Source: Streptomyces sp. Ag109_O5-10 (GTDB taxonomy: Bacteria; Actinomycetota; Actinomycetes; Streptomycetales; Streptomycetaceae). Taken from it: a stretch of 64,000 nucleotides of DNA. The position numbers and the translations under genes are program-made. Location: positions 7,130,001 through 7,194,000 of the forward strand of contig NZ_FNTQ01000001.1 in NCBI RefSeq assembly GCF_900105755.1, in the 5' to 3' direction. Positions 41,458 to 49,746 of this stretch are shown here, piece by piece. Numbering within the stretch: position 1 is the first letter of the stretch; each line of letters begins with the position of its first letter. The notes below the pieces were generated by a model. That model saw nothing but the letters and a program-made list of their open reading frames with translations. It was not told where the DNA came from and searched no databases.

Positions 41458-42222
41458 ATGGCAACGCTTGAAATCCGAGACCTGCACGTCACCGTCGAGG
41501 CCGACAACGCCACGAAGGAGATCCTCAAGGGCGTCGACCTCACCGTGAAGCAGGGCGAGACGCACGCCATCATGGGCCCCAACGGCTCCGGCAAGTCGAC
41601 CCTCGCCTACTCGCTCGCGGGTCACCCGAAGTACACGATCACCAGCGGCACCGTCACCCTCGACGGCGAGGACGTCCTGGAGATGTCCGTCGACGAGCGC
41701 GCCCGCGCGGGCCTGTTCCTGGCGATGCAGTACCCGGTCGAGGTCCCCGGTGTCTCGGTCTCCAACTTCCTGCGCACCTCCGCCACCGCCATCCGCGGCG
41801 AGGCCCCCAAGCTGCGCACCTGGGTGAAGGAGGTCAAGGAGACCATGGAGCGTCTCCACATGGACCAGTCCTTCGCCGAGCGCAACGTCAACGAGGGCTT
41901 CTCCGGCGGCGAGAAGAAGCGCCACGAGATCCTCCAGCTCGAACTGCTCAAGCCGAAGATCGCGATCCTCGACGAGACCGACTCCGGGCTCGACGTCGAC
42001 GCCCTTCGCATCGTCTCCGAGGGCGTCAACCGCGTCCGCGAGACCGGCGAGGTCGGCACCCTGCTGATCACGCACTACACGCGCATCCTGCGCTACATCA
42101 AGCCCGACTTCGTCCACGTCTTCTCGGGCGGCCGGATCGTCGAGTCCGGCGGCGCCGAGCTCGCCGACAAGCTCGAGGACGAGGGCTACGAGGCCTACAC
42201 GAAGGGTGGCGTATCCGCGTGA
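41458..42222 (+). CDS. sufC: Fe-S assembly ATPase SufC
   Basis: ABC-type ATPase of the SufBCD complex; its ATP hydrolysis drives rearrangement of the scaffold. At 254 residues it has Walker A GPNGSGKSTLAYSLAG, the unusual signature FSGGEKKRHEILQLELL typical of SufC, Walker B IAILDETDSGLD and the H-loop ITHYTRIL. It is soluble with no membrane partner gene. The GTGA junction couples it to sufS. Confidence 0.97.
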   Translation: MATLEIRDLHVTVEADNATKEILKGVDLTVKQGETHAIMGPNGSGKSTLAYSLAGHPKYTITSGTVTLDGEDVLEMSVDERARAGLFLAMQYPVEVPGVSVSNFLRTSATAIRGEAPKLRTWVKEVKETMERLHMDQSFAERNVNEGFSGGEKKRHEILQLELLKPKIAILDETDSGLDVDALRIVSEGVNRVRETGEVGTLLITHYTRILRYIKPDFVHVFSGGRIVESGGAELADKLEDEGYEAYTKGGVSA

Positions 42223-43475
42223 CACAGTTGCCGGGCCTCCTCGACACCGAGGCGATCCGCAAGGACTTCCCCGTCCTGGACCGCCTGGTCCACGACGGCA
42301 AGAAGCTCGTGTACCTGGACAACGCGGCCACCAGCCAGAAGCCGCGCCAGGTACTGGATGTCCTCAGCGAGTACTACGAGCGCCACAACGCCAACGTCCA
42401 CCGCGGTGTGCATGTGCTCGCCGAGGAGGCCACGGCGATGTACGAGGGCGCGCGCGACAAGGTCGCGGAGTTCATCAACGCGCCCAGCCGCGACGAGGTG
42501 ATCTTCACCAAGAACGCCTCCGAGTCGCTGAACCTCGTGGCGAACATGCTCGGCTGGGCCGACGAGCCCTACCGGGTGGACCACGAGACCGAGATCGTCA
42601 TCACGGAGATGGAGCACCACTCCAACATCGTGCCGTGGCAGCTGCTCGCGCAGCGCACCGGCGCGAAGCTGAAGTGGTTCGGCCTCACCGACGACGGCCG
42701 CCTCGACCTGTCCAACATCGACGAGGTCATCACGGAGAAGACGAAGATCGTCTCCTTCGTGCTGGTCTCGAACATCCTGGGCACGGTCAACCCGGTCGAG
42801 GCGATAGTGCGCCGCGCCCAGGAGGTCGGCGCCCTCGTCTGCGTCGACGCCTCCCAGGCCGCGCCCCACATGCCGCTGGACGTGCAGGCACTCCAGGCCG
42901 ACTTCGTGGCCTTCACCGGCCACAAGATGTGCGGCCCGACCGGCATCGGCGTCCTCTGGGGCCGCCAGGAGCTGCTCGAGGACCTGCCGCCGTTCCTCGG
43001 CGGCGGCGAGATGATCGAGACCGTGTCGATGCACTCGTCGACCTACGCCCCGGCACCCCACAAGTTCGAGGCGGGCACCCCGCCGATCGCCCAGGCGGTC
43101 GGCCTCGGCGCGGCCATCGACTACCTCGGCGCCATCGGCATGGACAAGATCCTCGCCCATGAGCACGCGCTGACCGAGTACGCGGTGCAGCGGCTCCAGC
43201 AGGTCCCTGACCTGCGGATCATCGGCCCCACCACGGCCGAGGACCGGGGCGCCGCGATCTCCTTCACGCTCGGGGACATCCACCCGCACGACGTGGGCCA
43301 GGTCCTCGACGAGCAGGGCATCGCGGTACGTGTGGGCCACCACTGCGCCCGCCCCGTCTGCCTGCGCTACGGAATTCCTGCGACCACGCGAGCGTCGTTC
43401 TATCTGTACTCCACTCCGGCCGAGATCGACGCTCTGGTCGAGGGCCTGGAGCACGTACGGAACTTCTTCGGCTGA
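42219..43475 (+). CDS. sufS: Cysteine desulfurase SufS
   Basis: PLP enzyme that takes sulfur from cysteine for cluster assembly. The 418 residues show group II features: NAATSQKPRQVLD, the PLP histidine region EMEHHSNIVPWQ, the cofactor Lys in FTGHKMCGPTGIG, and the active-site Cys in RVGHHCARPVCLRYG. The GTG start overlaps the sufC stop. Its sulfur acceptor is encoded next (sufU). Confidence 0.97.
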   Translation: MTQLPGLLDTEAIRKDFPVLDRLVHDGKKLVYLDNAATSQKPRQVLDVLSEYYERHNANVHRGVHVLAEEATAMYEGARDKVAEFINAPSRDEVIFTKNASESLNLVANMLGWADEPYRVDHETEIVITEMEHHSNIVPWQLLAQRTGAKLKWFGLTDDGRLDLSNIDEVITEKTKIVSFVLVSNILGTVNPVEAIVRRAQEVGALVCVDASQAAPHMPLDVQALQADFVAFTGHKMCGPTGIGVLWGRQELLEDLPPFLGGGEMIETVSMHSSTYAPAPHKFEAGTPPIAQAVGLGAAIDYLGAIGMDKILAHEHALTEYAVQRLQQVPDLRIIGPTTAEDRGAAISFTLGDIHPHDVGQVLDEQGIAVRVGHHCARPVCLRYGIPATTRASFYLYSTPAEIDALVEGLEHVRNFFG

Positions 43476-43493
43476 AGGGCGTGAGCTGAGACC

Positions 43494-43961
43494 GTGAAGC
43501 TGGACTCGATGTACCAGGAAGTCATCCTGGACCACTACAAGCACCCGCACGGGCGTGGTCTCAGGGATGGCGACGCCGAGGTGCACCATGTGAACCCGAC
43601 GTGCGGCGACGAGATCACCCTCCGAGTGAAGTACGACGGCACGACGATCGAGGACGTCTCGTACGAGGGTCAGGGCTGCTCCATCAGCCAGGCCTCGGCC
43701 TCCGTGCTGAACGACCTGCTGGTCGGCAAGGACCTGGCGGACGCGCGGAAGATCCAGGAGACCTTCCTGGAGCTGATGCAGTCCAAGGGCAGGATCGAGC
43801 CCGACGACTCGATGGAGGAGGTCCTGGAGGACGCGGTCGCGTTCGCCGGGGTCTCCAAGTACCCGGCCCGGGTCAAGTGCGCCCTCCTGAGCTGGATGGC
43901 GTGGAAGGACGCGACGGCCCAGGCACTGGGTGGCGCCGACGCCGAAAGGAAGACGGCATGA
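43494..43961 (+). CDS. sufU: Sulfur carrier protein SufU
   Basis: A 155-residue zinc protein that accepts persulfide sulfur from SufS in Gram-positive bacteria. The three conserved cysteines are in NPTCGDEITL, GQGCSISQAS and ARVKCALLSW, with the Asp of the zinc site in CGDE. It replaces SufE of proteobacteria. The GTG start lies 18 bp after sufS, and its end overlaps the next gene by ATGA. Confidence 0.95.
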   Translation: MKLDSMYQEVILDHYKHPHGRGLRDGDAEVHHVNPTCGDEITLRVKYDGTTIEDVSYEGQGCSISQASASVLNDLLVGKDLADARKIQETFLELMQSKGRIEPDDSMEEVLEDAVAFAGVSKYPARVKCALLSWMAWKDATAQALGGADAERKTA

Positions 43962-44290
43962 GCGAGACCGCTGAGATGAAGCCGGCCTCGGAGGAGGAAC
44001 TCCGCGAGGCTCTGTACGACGTCGTCGACCCCGAGCTGGGCATCGACGTGGTCAACCTCGGGCTGATCTACGGCATCCACATCGACGACGCGAACATCGC
44101 GACGATCGACATGACCCTGACCTCGGCGGCCTGCCCGCTGACCGACGTCATCGAGGACCAGGCCAAGTCCGCCACGGACGGCATCGTCAACGAGCTGCGC
44201 ATCAACTGGGTCTGGATGCCCCCGTGGGGCCCCGACAAGATCACCGACGACGGCCGCGAGCAGCTGCGGGCGCTCGGGTTCAACGTCTGA
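43958..44290 (+). CDS. sufT: SufT-like DUF59 cluster-assembly protein
   Basis: A 110-residue MIP18/DUF59 protein, last in the suf operon. The core EALYDVVDPELGIDVVNLGL and the conserved Cys in TSAACPLTDVIEDQA define the family, whose members help mature iron-sulfur proteins under high demand. The C-terminal block WVWMPPWGPDKIT is also typical. It corresponds to mycobacterial SufT. A strong terminator follows 14 nt after the stop. Confidence 0.92.
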   Translation: MSETAEMKPASEEELREALYDVVDPELGIDVVNLGLIYGIHIDDANIATIDMTLTSAACPLTDVIEDQAKSATDGIVNELRINWVWMPPWGPDKITDDGREQLRALGFNV

Positions 44291-44304
44291 GACCGGACAC
44301 GCGA

Positions 44305-44337
44305 AAGCGGCGGCACCCTGCCGGGGTGCCGCCGCTT
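44305..44337. terminator. Terminator of suf operon
   Basis: Perfect 14-base arms (44305-44318 and 44324-44337, core GCGGCGGCACCC) with a 5-nt loop lie between sufT and the converging AbfB-domain gene, so it can stop both transcripts. Confidence 0.85.
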
Positions 44338-44346
44338 CTCCGTGTC

Positions 44347-45216
44347 TCAGCTCAGCCCGTCCACGAGGTCGAAGAAGAAGTCCTGGCGGTTGGTCGTGTT
44401 GTAGCCGAACGGATCCAGGCGCAGCTGGAAGTTCTTGTGGCGCAGGGCGTAGTTCGGGTAGTTCACCGACTGGAACAGCACGTCGTCCGAGTACGGCGAC
44501 TTCTGCGGGCAGAAAGTGGCGTCCTGCCTGAAGAGGCTGCTGCCGTCGTTGCGCTCGGCGCGCAGTACGAAGTTCTGGTGGCGCAGGTACAGCCCGTCGT
44601 GCGTGGCGAAGGAGTAACAGGAGGCGTTCGCCAGGCCCTTGACCAGATCGAAGGTCGAGTCCTCGCGGGACTCGGAGCCACGGGGCTGGTCGAGATACAC
44701 GTAGCTGCCGCTCACGTGCCAGTAGCGGTCCGGGTAGTTGACCGAGCGGACCGACTCCCCTGAGCTGCCGGGCTGCTGCCCTGAGCCGCCCGAGCCGCCC
44801 GAACTCCCCTTGGACGGGGTTGACTTGGTCGGCTTCGCGCTGGACGGCGAGCTCTTGGGGCCGGCGCCGGACGAGGTGGCCGTCGCCGCGCCGGACTGGG
44901 ACGCGGACGCGGACGGCGAGGTCGCCGACATCCCCGACGTGCCCTTCGGCGGTGCGGTGGTACCCGGCGTGGACGGCGAGGCGAAGGACAGCAGACCGGG
45001 GCCGTTGTCGGTGTTCGCGGTCGCCGTGGGATTCGGTGACGCCTGGTCAGGGGCGTTGTGACTGACGGATATCGCCGTGACGCAGGCGACGACGGTGGCG
45101 ACGGCCAGGGTGCCGGCCAGCCAGAGTCTTCGGGTTCCGGGAGCCCGGGAGGTGTCGGGGGCCCAGCCGTTCTCCCAGGCGGGATGCGGCGGGGGTTGGG
45201 GGGTGGTTTCTGGCAT
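44347..45216 (-). CDS. Membrane-anchored AbfB-domain protein
   Basis: A 289-residue protein. Residues 1-35 are a Pro-rich cytoplasmic start, followed by one membrane helix (LWLAGTLAVATVVACVTAIS), a long Ser/Thr/Pro/Gly linker and a C-terminal AbfB-type carbohydrate-binding domain. That domain has repeated beta-trefoil units with SVNYPDRYWHVSG, GLYLRHQNFVLRAE and SVNYPNYALRHKNFQLRLD. It probably displays a glycan-binding module outside the cell; no catalytic domain is present. The ATG has GGAGGAAA upstream. It converges on the suf operon. Confidence 0.82.
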   Translation of the reverse strand: MPETTPQPPPHPAWENGWAPDTSRAPGTRRLWLAGTLAVATVVACVTAISVSHNAPDQASPNPTATANTDNGPGLLSFASPSTPGTTAPPKGTSGMSATSPSASASQSGAATATSSGAGPKSSPSSAKPTKSTPSKGSSGGSGGSGQQPGSSGESVRSVNYPDRYWHVSGSYVYLDQPRGSESREDSTFDLVKGLANASCYSFATHDGLYLRHQNFVLRAERNDGSSLFRQDATFCPQKSPYSDDVLFQSVNYPNYALRHKNFQLRLDPFGYNTTNRQDFFFDLVDGLS

Positions 45217-45524
45217 GCGCGTTTCCTCCAGCGGCGCCAAGGCAGCGGCCGGGGATGTGAGGGTGGGGTGAGTGAAGTGTGGAGCAGTGGTGGATCGCGG
45301 AGGTGCACACACTAGTGGAGTAGCGGGTCCGCCGGGAGCCGTTTCAGCTAGCGGTTTCTGTGAACATTGAACATCCTCGCGTGGTGCCAGGGAGGGGAAT
45401 GACCGACGCCGGATGGTGCGCGCCGGCCGCGCAACGCGGCCGCGGGGAAACCCGTTTCCGGCGGTGCGATCCGGCGTCGCACCGTTGTGTACGCTCGTAC
45501 ACAACGGTGCGTACACTCGTACAC
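45217..45524. promoter_or_regulatory. Divergent control region with palindromic operator
   Basis: This 308-bp gap serves the AbfB gene (reverse) and the SMR/TetR pair (forward). CACCGTTGTGTACG (45480-45493), CT, then CGTACACAACGGTG (45496-45509) form a perfect 14-base palindrome. A second partial copy of its GTAC core overlaps TACACT (45512-45517), a -10 box 7 nt before the SMR start. It is almost surely the operator of the adjacent TetR repressor. Confidence 0.75.
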
Positions 45525-45845
45525 ATGGGATACCTGACGCTCGCCGGCGCCATAGCCGCCGAGGTCGCCGCCACGACGGCGATGAAGTACGCGGACGGCT
45601 TCAGCAGACTCTGGCCCTCGCTGCTGACCGCGCTGGGCTACCTGGTGTCGTTTCTGCTCCTGGCCCAGACACTGAAGACCCTGTCGATCGGCACGGCGTA
45701 CGCGATCTGGTCCGGGGCGGGCACCGCGACCATCGCCGTGCTGGGACTCCTGCTGTTCGGGGAGACGCTGACCCTGGTCAAGGTGGCCGGGATCGTGCTG
45801 ATCATCGGGGGCGTGGTCGTCCTGAACCTGGGAGGCGCGCACTGA
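45525..45845 (+). CDS. Small multidrug resistance (SMR) efflux protein
   Basis: A 106-residue four-helix membrane protein of the EmrE/QacC type, acting as a dimer to exchange protons for cationic drugs. The essential Glu is in helix 1 (IAAEVAATTAMKYADGFSR), with the family motif GTAYAIWSGAGTA in helix 3 and LLLFGETLTLVKVAGIVLII at the end. ATG 45525 follows a TACACT -10 box by 7 nt with no ribosome site, so the message is likely leaderless. The TetR gene starts within its stop codon. Confidence 0.93.
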   Translation: MGYLTLAGAIAAEVAATTAMKYADGFSRLWPSLLTALGYLVSFLLLAQTLKTLSIGTAYAIWSGAGTATIAVLGLLLFGETLTLVKVAGIVLIIGGVVVLNLGGAH

Positions 45846-46381
45846 TGCCACGCCGCTACGACCCCGACCGCCGCCGGCGGATCATCGACGCGGCGATCCG
45901 GGTGGTCGGCGAGAAGGGCCTGGCGGGACTGAGCCACCGCTCGGTCGCGGCCGAGGCCGACGTACCGCTCGGCTCGACGACGTACCACTTCAAGACCCTC
46001 GACGAGCTGATGGTCGCCGCGCTGCGGCAGGCCAACGAGGGCTTCGCCAAGACGGTCGCCGCGCACGGCGGCCTGGACGACCCCGCCACGGACCTCGCCA
46101 CCGCCCTCGCCCGGATCCTCGGCGACTGGCTCGGCGGCGACCGGACCGCCGTGGAGCTGGAGTACGAGCTCTACCTCGCCGCCCTGCGCCGCCCGGCCCT
46201 GCGCCCCGTCGCCGCCGAGTGGGCCGACGACCTCGCCGAACGGCTGGGCCGGCACACCGATCCGGTCACGGCACGGGCGCTGGTCGCACTGATGGACGGG
46301 ATCTGCCTCCAGGTGCTGCTGACGGGGACGCCGTACGACGAGGGGTACGCGCGGGAGGTGCTGGGACGGGTGATTCCCTGA
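45845..46381 (+). CDS. TetR-family transcriptional regulator
   Basis: A 178-residue regulator with a TetR DNA-binding domain at residues 5-50 (RRRIIDAAIRVVGEKGLAGL then HRSVAAEADVPLGSTTYHF) and a helical ligand-binding domain. It overlaps the SMR stop by one base (TGATG), with GGGAGG upstream in the SMR gene, so pump and repressor are made together. It probably represses both from the palindrome at 45480-45509 until a drug binds. The palindrome's size fits two TetR dimers. Confidence 0.92.
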   Translation: MPRRYDPDRRRRIIDAAIRVVGEKGLAGLSHRSVAAEADVPLGSTTYHFKTLDELMVAALRQANEGFAKTVAAHGGLDDPATDLATALARILGDWLGGDRTAVELEYELYLAALRRPALRPVAAEWADDLAERLGRHTDPVTARALVALMDGICLQVLLTGTPYDEGYAREVLGRVIP

Positions 46382-46453
46382 CCGGGGGGCGTTGCCCGGA
46401 CCGTGCCCTGAGACGCTCCGCACGCTGGTTCGCCTCGCGGGCCCCCGGCCGGT

Positions 46454-46465
46454 TAGGTTGCCCTC
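46454..46465 (+). promoter_or_regulatory. dapD -10 box, leaderless distance
   Basis: TAGGTT (46454-46459) ends 6 nt before the dapD ATG, and no ribosome site is visible, so the transcript probably starts at the A of the start codon. The -35 is not clear (TTCGCC at 46429 has a 19-bp spacer). Confidence 0.45.
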
Positions 46466-47455
46466 ATGACCGACACGACTGCTCCTCGTCCCACCGGTGC
46501 CGCCGCCGCCGGCCTCGCCACGATCGCCGCCGACGGCACCGTTCTCGACACCTGGTTCCCCGCCCCCGAACTCCTCGCCGAGCCCGGCCCGGCCGGCACC
46601 GAGCGGCTGTCCGCGGAGAAGGCCGCGGAACTCCTGGGCGAGAACGCCGGGAAGGCGATCGGTCCGGACGCCCGCCGCGGTGTCGAGGTCGTCGCGGTCC
46701 GTACGGTCATCTCCTCCCTCGACGACAAGCCCCTCGACACCCACGACGTCTACCTGCGCCTGCACCTGCTCTCGCACCGCCTGGTGAAGCCGCACGGCCA
46801 GAGCCTGGAGGGCATCTTCGGCCTGCTCGCCAACGTCGCCTGGACCTCCCTCGGCCCGGTGGCCGTCGACGACATCGAGAAGGTCCGGCTGAACGCCCGC
46901 GCCGAGGGCCTGCACCTCCAGGTGACCTCGGTCGACAAGTTCCCGCGGATGACCGACTACGTCGCCCCGAAGGGCGTGCGCATCGCCGACGCCGACCGGG
47001 TCCGCCTCGGCGCGTACCTCTCCGAGGGCACCACCGTCATGCACGAGGGCTTCGTCAACTTCAACGCCGGCACGCTCGGCACCTCGATGGTCGAGGGCCG
47101 CATCTCGGCCGGCGTCGTGGTCGGCGACGGCTCGGACATCGGCGGCGGCGCCTCCACCATGGGCACGCTGTCCGGCGGCGGGAACGTCATCATCGCCATC
47201 GGCGAGCGCTGCCTGATCGGCGCCGAGGCGGGCGTCGGCATCGCCCTCGGCGACGAGTGCGTGGTCGAGGCCGGCCTCTACGTCACCGCGGGCACCCGCG
47301 TCACCATGCCCGACGGCCAGATCGTCAAGGCGCGCGAGCTGAACGGCGCCTCCAACATCCTCTTCCGCCGCAACTCGGTCTCCGGCGCCGTCGAGGCCCG
47401 CCCGAACAACGCGGTCTGGGACGGGCTGAACGAGGTCCTGCACAGCCACAACTGA
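46466..47455 (+). CDS. dapD: Tetrahydrodipicolinate N-succinyltransferase
   Basis: Transfers succinate from succinyl-CoA to tetrahydrodipicolinate in the lysine/diaminopimelate pathway. The 329-residue protein is the actinobacterial DapD type. It has an N-terminal alpha/beta domain, then a left-handed beta-helix of hexapeptide repeats (GAYLSEGTTVMHEGFVNFNA, then GTSMVEGRISAGVVVGDGSD and GGGASTMGTLSGGG) and a C-terminal cap ending NSVSGAVEARPN. A strong terminator-like hairpin follows. Confidence 0.94.
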   Translation: MTDTTAPRPTGAAAAGLATIAADGTVLDTWFPAPELLAEPGPAGTERLSAEKAAELLGENAGKAIGPDARRGVEVVAVRTVISSLDDKPLDTHDVYLRLHLLSHRLVKPHGQSLEGIFGLLANVAWTSLGPVAVDDIEKVRLNARAEGLHLQVTSVDKFPRMTDYVAPKGVRIADADRVRLGAYLSEGTTVMHEGFVNFNAGTLGTSMVEGRISAGVVVGDGSDIGGGASTMGTLSGGGNVIIAIGERCLIGAEAGVGIALGDECVVEAGLYVTAGTRVTMPDGQIVKARELNGASNILFRRNSVSGAVEARPNNAVWDGLNEVLHSHN

Positions 47456-47464
47456 CATACGGCC

Positions 47465-47508
47465 GAGCGCCCTTCCGCGGCCCGGGGACGGCCCGGGGGA
47501 GGGCGCTC
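47465..47508 (+). terminator. Terminator after dapD
   Basis: GAGCGCCCT (47465-47473) pairs perfectly with AGGGCGCTC (47500-47508), with further CC/GG pairing inside. It begins 9 nt after the dapD stop. Confidence 0.7.
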
Positions 47509-47554
47509 ACGTGCGAGCATGGGAAGTCAACCCGCCGGCTGCGAGGATGCCCCC

Positions 47555-48088
47555 ATGAATGACGCCTCTGGGGCGCAGACCTTCGCCTCGCCGCTCAAGC
47601 CCGTCGACCTGCGCACCATCGCGTCCGAACGGGAGTCCCTGGCCGGGTGGCTCGACCACCATCGCGCAGAACTGCTGCAGAAGCTCGACGGGTTGACCGA
47701 GGAACAGGCTGCCCGGCGCGTCGTACCGTCCCTCACCACGCTGCACGGACTGGTGCGCCATCTCACCAAGGTCGAGTCCGTCTGGTTCGTCAACGTCATC
47801 GAAGAGAGCGAGGAACCCGCACCCTTCGGTTGGCCGAAGCGCAGGGACGGTGACTTCCTGTTGGACGACGGCGCGACACTGACCGAGGACGTCGCGCGTT
47901 ACCTGGCCGCCTGCGAGCGCAGCCGCCGGATCTTCGCCGGGGTCTCACTGGATGACGTGCGCACGCACCACCGATTCGGGACTCTCGACGTGCGGTTCGT
48001 CATGATGCACATGATCAGGGAATACGCCCAGCACAACGGCCACGCGGACGTCATCCGCGAGCTGGTCGACGGCAGTACGTCGAGCTGA
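47555..48088 (+). CDS. DinB/DUF664-family protein
   Basis: A 177-residue four-helix DinB-like protein. The metal-binding histidines typical of thiol-transferase members appear in HGLVRHLTKVE and EYAQHNGHADVIREL; a third lies near HHRFGT. In actinobacteria such proteins are often mycothiol-dependent transferases or simply of unknown role. ATG 47555 is preferred over an upstream in-frame ATG because it follows GAGGA and removes a Cys-rich leader. A bidirectional hairpin follows. Confidence 0.85.
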   Translation: MNDASGAQTFASPLKPVDLRTIASERESLAGWLDHHRAELLQKLDGLTEEQAARRVVPSLTTLHGLVRHLTKVESVWFVNVIEESEEPAPFGWPKRRDGDFLLDDGATLTEDVARYLAACERSRRIFAGVSLDDVRTHHRFGTLDVRFVMMHMIREYAQHNGHADVIRELVDGSTSS

Positions 48089-48154
48089 CCCCCCCCGCCC
48101 GCCTCCGGACGCGGCCCGCGGCGCCGTCCGGGCCGCGCTTCACCGCCCCGCCAG

Positions 48155-48181
48155 GGGCCCCTGCCGCGTTGGCAGGGGCCC
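48155..48181. terminator. Bidirectional terminator
   Basis: Arms GGGCCCCTGCC (48155-48165) and GGCAGGGGCCC (48171-48181) form an 11-pair stem with a 5-nt loop between the DinB gene and the converging hydrolase gene. Confidence 0.75.
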
Positions 48182-48211
48182 ACCGTCTGCTGGTGGCCCG
48201 GCGGCCCGGTC

Positions 48212-48946
48212 TCACTTCAGGTGCCGGACGAAGAACCCGGCCGCGACCTCCCCGGCGAACTGCGGGACGCCGGTGTGGCCGCCCATGTTGGCGTGCAGGG
48301 ACTTCTCCTCGGAGCCAAAGGCGTCGAACAGGTCCAGGGCCGCCTGCCGGTCGTTGCCCTCGTCGTCCCACTGCAACAGAACGTGCAGCGGGATGGTGAC
48401 CTGACGGGCCTCCTCGAACATGGCCCGAGGCACGAAGCTCCCGGCGAAGAGAGCGGCGGCCACGATGCGCGGTTCGGCCACCGCCAGCCGGATCCCGATG
48501 GAGATCACGCCCCCCGAGTACCCGACCGGGCCGCCGATCTCGGGGAGCGCCAGGAGGGCGTCGAGAGCGGCCTGCCATTCCGGGACCGCCTTGTCGACGA
48601 GCGGGAGCACCAGGGCGTCGATGAGCTCGTCGCCGACCGGCTCGCCGGCTGCCATGACCCGGCGCAGCTCGGCGCGGGCCTGCTCGGCGGCCGGCCAACG
48701 GGGCCGGTCGCCGCTTCCGGGGAGCTCGATGGCGGCCGCGGCGAAGCCGTCCGCCGCGGCGCGCCGGGCCCGGGCCACCAGCCGGGGGTACGTCTTGCGC
48801 AGCCCGAGAGGAGGCGGGCTGAGCAGGATCAGCGGCGCCGGGGCGGACGCGGATCCGGGCGTCCACAGGATGCCGGGAATCCCGCCGAGGGTGAACGCGC
48901 GCTCAAGAACGCCGTCGTCGAGGCGCTGTTCGGAAGTGAAGTGCAT
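48212..48946 (-). CDS. Alpha/beta hydrolase
   Basis: A 244-residue dienelactone-hydrolase-like enzyme. The nucleophile elbow reads GYSGG, the acid lies in VLLQWDDEGNDR and the His in GGHTGVPQF; the oxyanion region is LLSPPPLGLRKTY. The Ser nucleophile in place of Cys suggests an esterase rather than a true dienelactone hydrolase. The chosen ATG at 48944-48946 has AAAGG upstream; the longer in-frame start eight codons earlier lacks a site. The substrate is unknown. Confidence 0.82.
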   Translation of the reverse strand: MHFTSEQRLDDGVLERAFTLGGIPGILWTPGSASAPAPLILLSPPPLGLRKTYPRLVARARRAAADGFAAAAIELPGSGDRPRWPAAEQARAELRRVMAAGEPVGDELIDALVLPLVDKAVPEWQAALDALLALPEIGGPVGYSGGVISIGIRLAVAEPRIVAAALFAGSFVPRAMFEEARQVTIPLHVLLQWDDEGNDRQAALDLFDAFGSEEKSLHANMGGHTGVPQFAGEVAAGFFVRHLK

Positions 48947-49144
48947 GGTCGTGCCTTTCGGGAGTGCCATGGAACGGCGCTCCCGGACGACCTACCGCCC
49001 GACCGTGACCCCGGAGGGGAGCACCCATGTCGATACGTTCACGGGTACCACCTCCTCGCTCTGCTGCACGGCTTCCGGAAACGTAGCAGGGGCCGGCGCG
49101 GTTCCGCCAAGGGGTTTTCGCGGCGGCCCGGAGACGGAGGGCGC

Positions 49145-49654
49145 TCAGTCGTGGTCCGGCAGGGAGGCACGGAAGTCCGCCAGGGCGGCGAAGTCGTCCT
49201 CGCGCAGCCCGATCCGGGGGTCGACGTGATGCAGGAGGGCCGGGCCGGGATGACGGGAGCGGACGTACAGCGTGTCCGCCGGGCTCTGCTCGTCGTCCAC
49301 CCAGGCGAACGGCCTCCCCTCGGCGTACGCCACGATCGCCTCGGTCTTCCAGTGGACCCCGTCCGGCCGCTCGGCCAGCAGACCCCGCCCGAAGTCGACG
49401 TACGGCAGCTCGGGCAGGCCGACGACCGGGCCGATCCAGTGGTTGGCCTCGGCCATCCAGGTGGTCGCCCAGCACAGCTCGTAGCCGAGGGCGAGCAGCG
49501 CCGACCCGTGGGACGGGTTCAGCCACACCCGCAACGGCCGGCCCGGACGGACGGTCGCCCGGATCGTCGTGTATCCCTCCGGGCGCCGCTCGGGCTTGGC
49601 CGCGTACGGGTTGAGGGGTCCGTCGACGTCCAGGAACAGCAGCGGAGGGCGCAC
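49145..49654 (-). CDS. HAD-like hypothetical protein
   Basis: A 169-residue protein beginning PPLLFLDVDGPLNPYA, which resembles HAD motif I (DxDG) with Asp in both positions. A later FAWVDDEQ resembles HAD motif IV. Motif II and III residues are less clear. It may be a small phosphatase or a binding protein. The GTG at 49654 is preceded by TAGTTT and 6 nt on this strand with no ribosome site, suggesting a leaderless message. Confidence 0.72.
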   Translation of the reverse strand: MRPPLLFLDVDGPLNPYAAKPERRPEGYTTIRATVRPGRPLRVWLNPSHGSALLALGYELCWATTWMAEANHWIGPVVGLPELPYVDFGRGLLAERPDGVHWKTEAIVAYAEGRPFAWVDDEQSPADTLYVRSRHPGPALLHHVDPRIGLREDDFAALADFRASLPDHD

Positions 49655-49702
49655 GCGGCCAAACTACGGCAGCGGGCGGGCGGACCACCGGCGCATGGTC
49701 TC

Positions 49703-49731
49703 GCGACGCCGGGCCACCGTGGTGGCGTCGC
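49703..49731 (-). terminator. Hairpin after DapA-like gene
   Basis: GCGACGCC (49703-49710) pairs with GGCGTCGC (49724-49731) with four more CCAC/GTGG pairs inside a bulge. It lies 16 nt beyond the stop of the reverse-strand DapA-family gene. Confidence 0.6.
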
Positions 49732-49746
49732 CGCGCAGAGCGCCGA

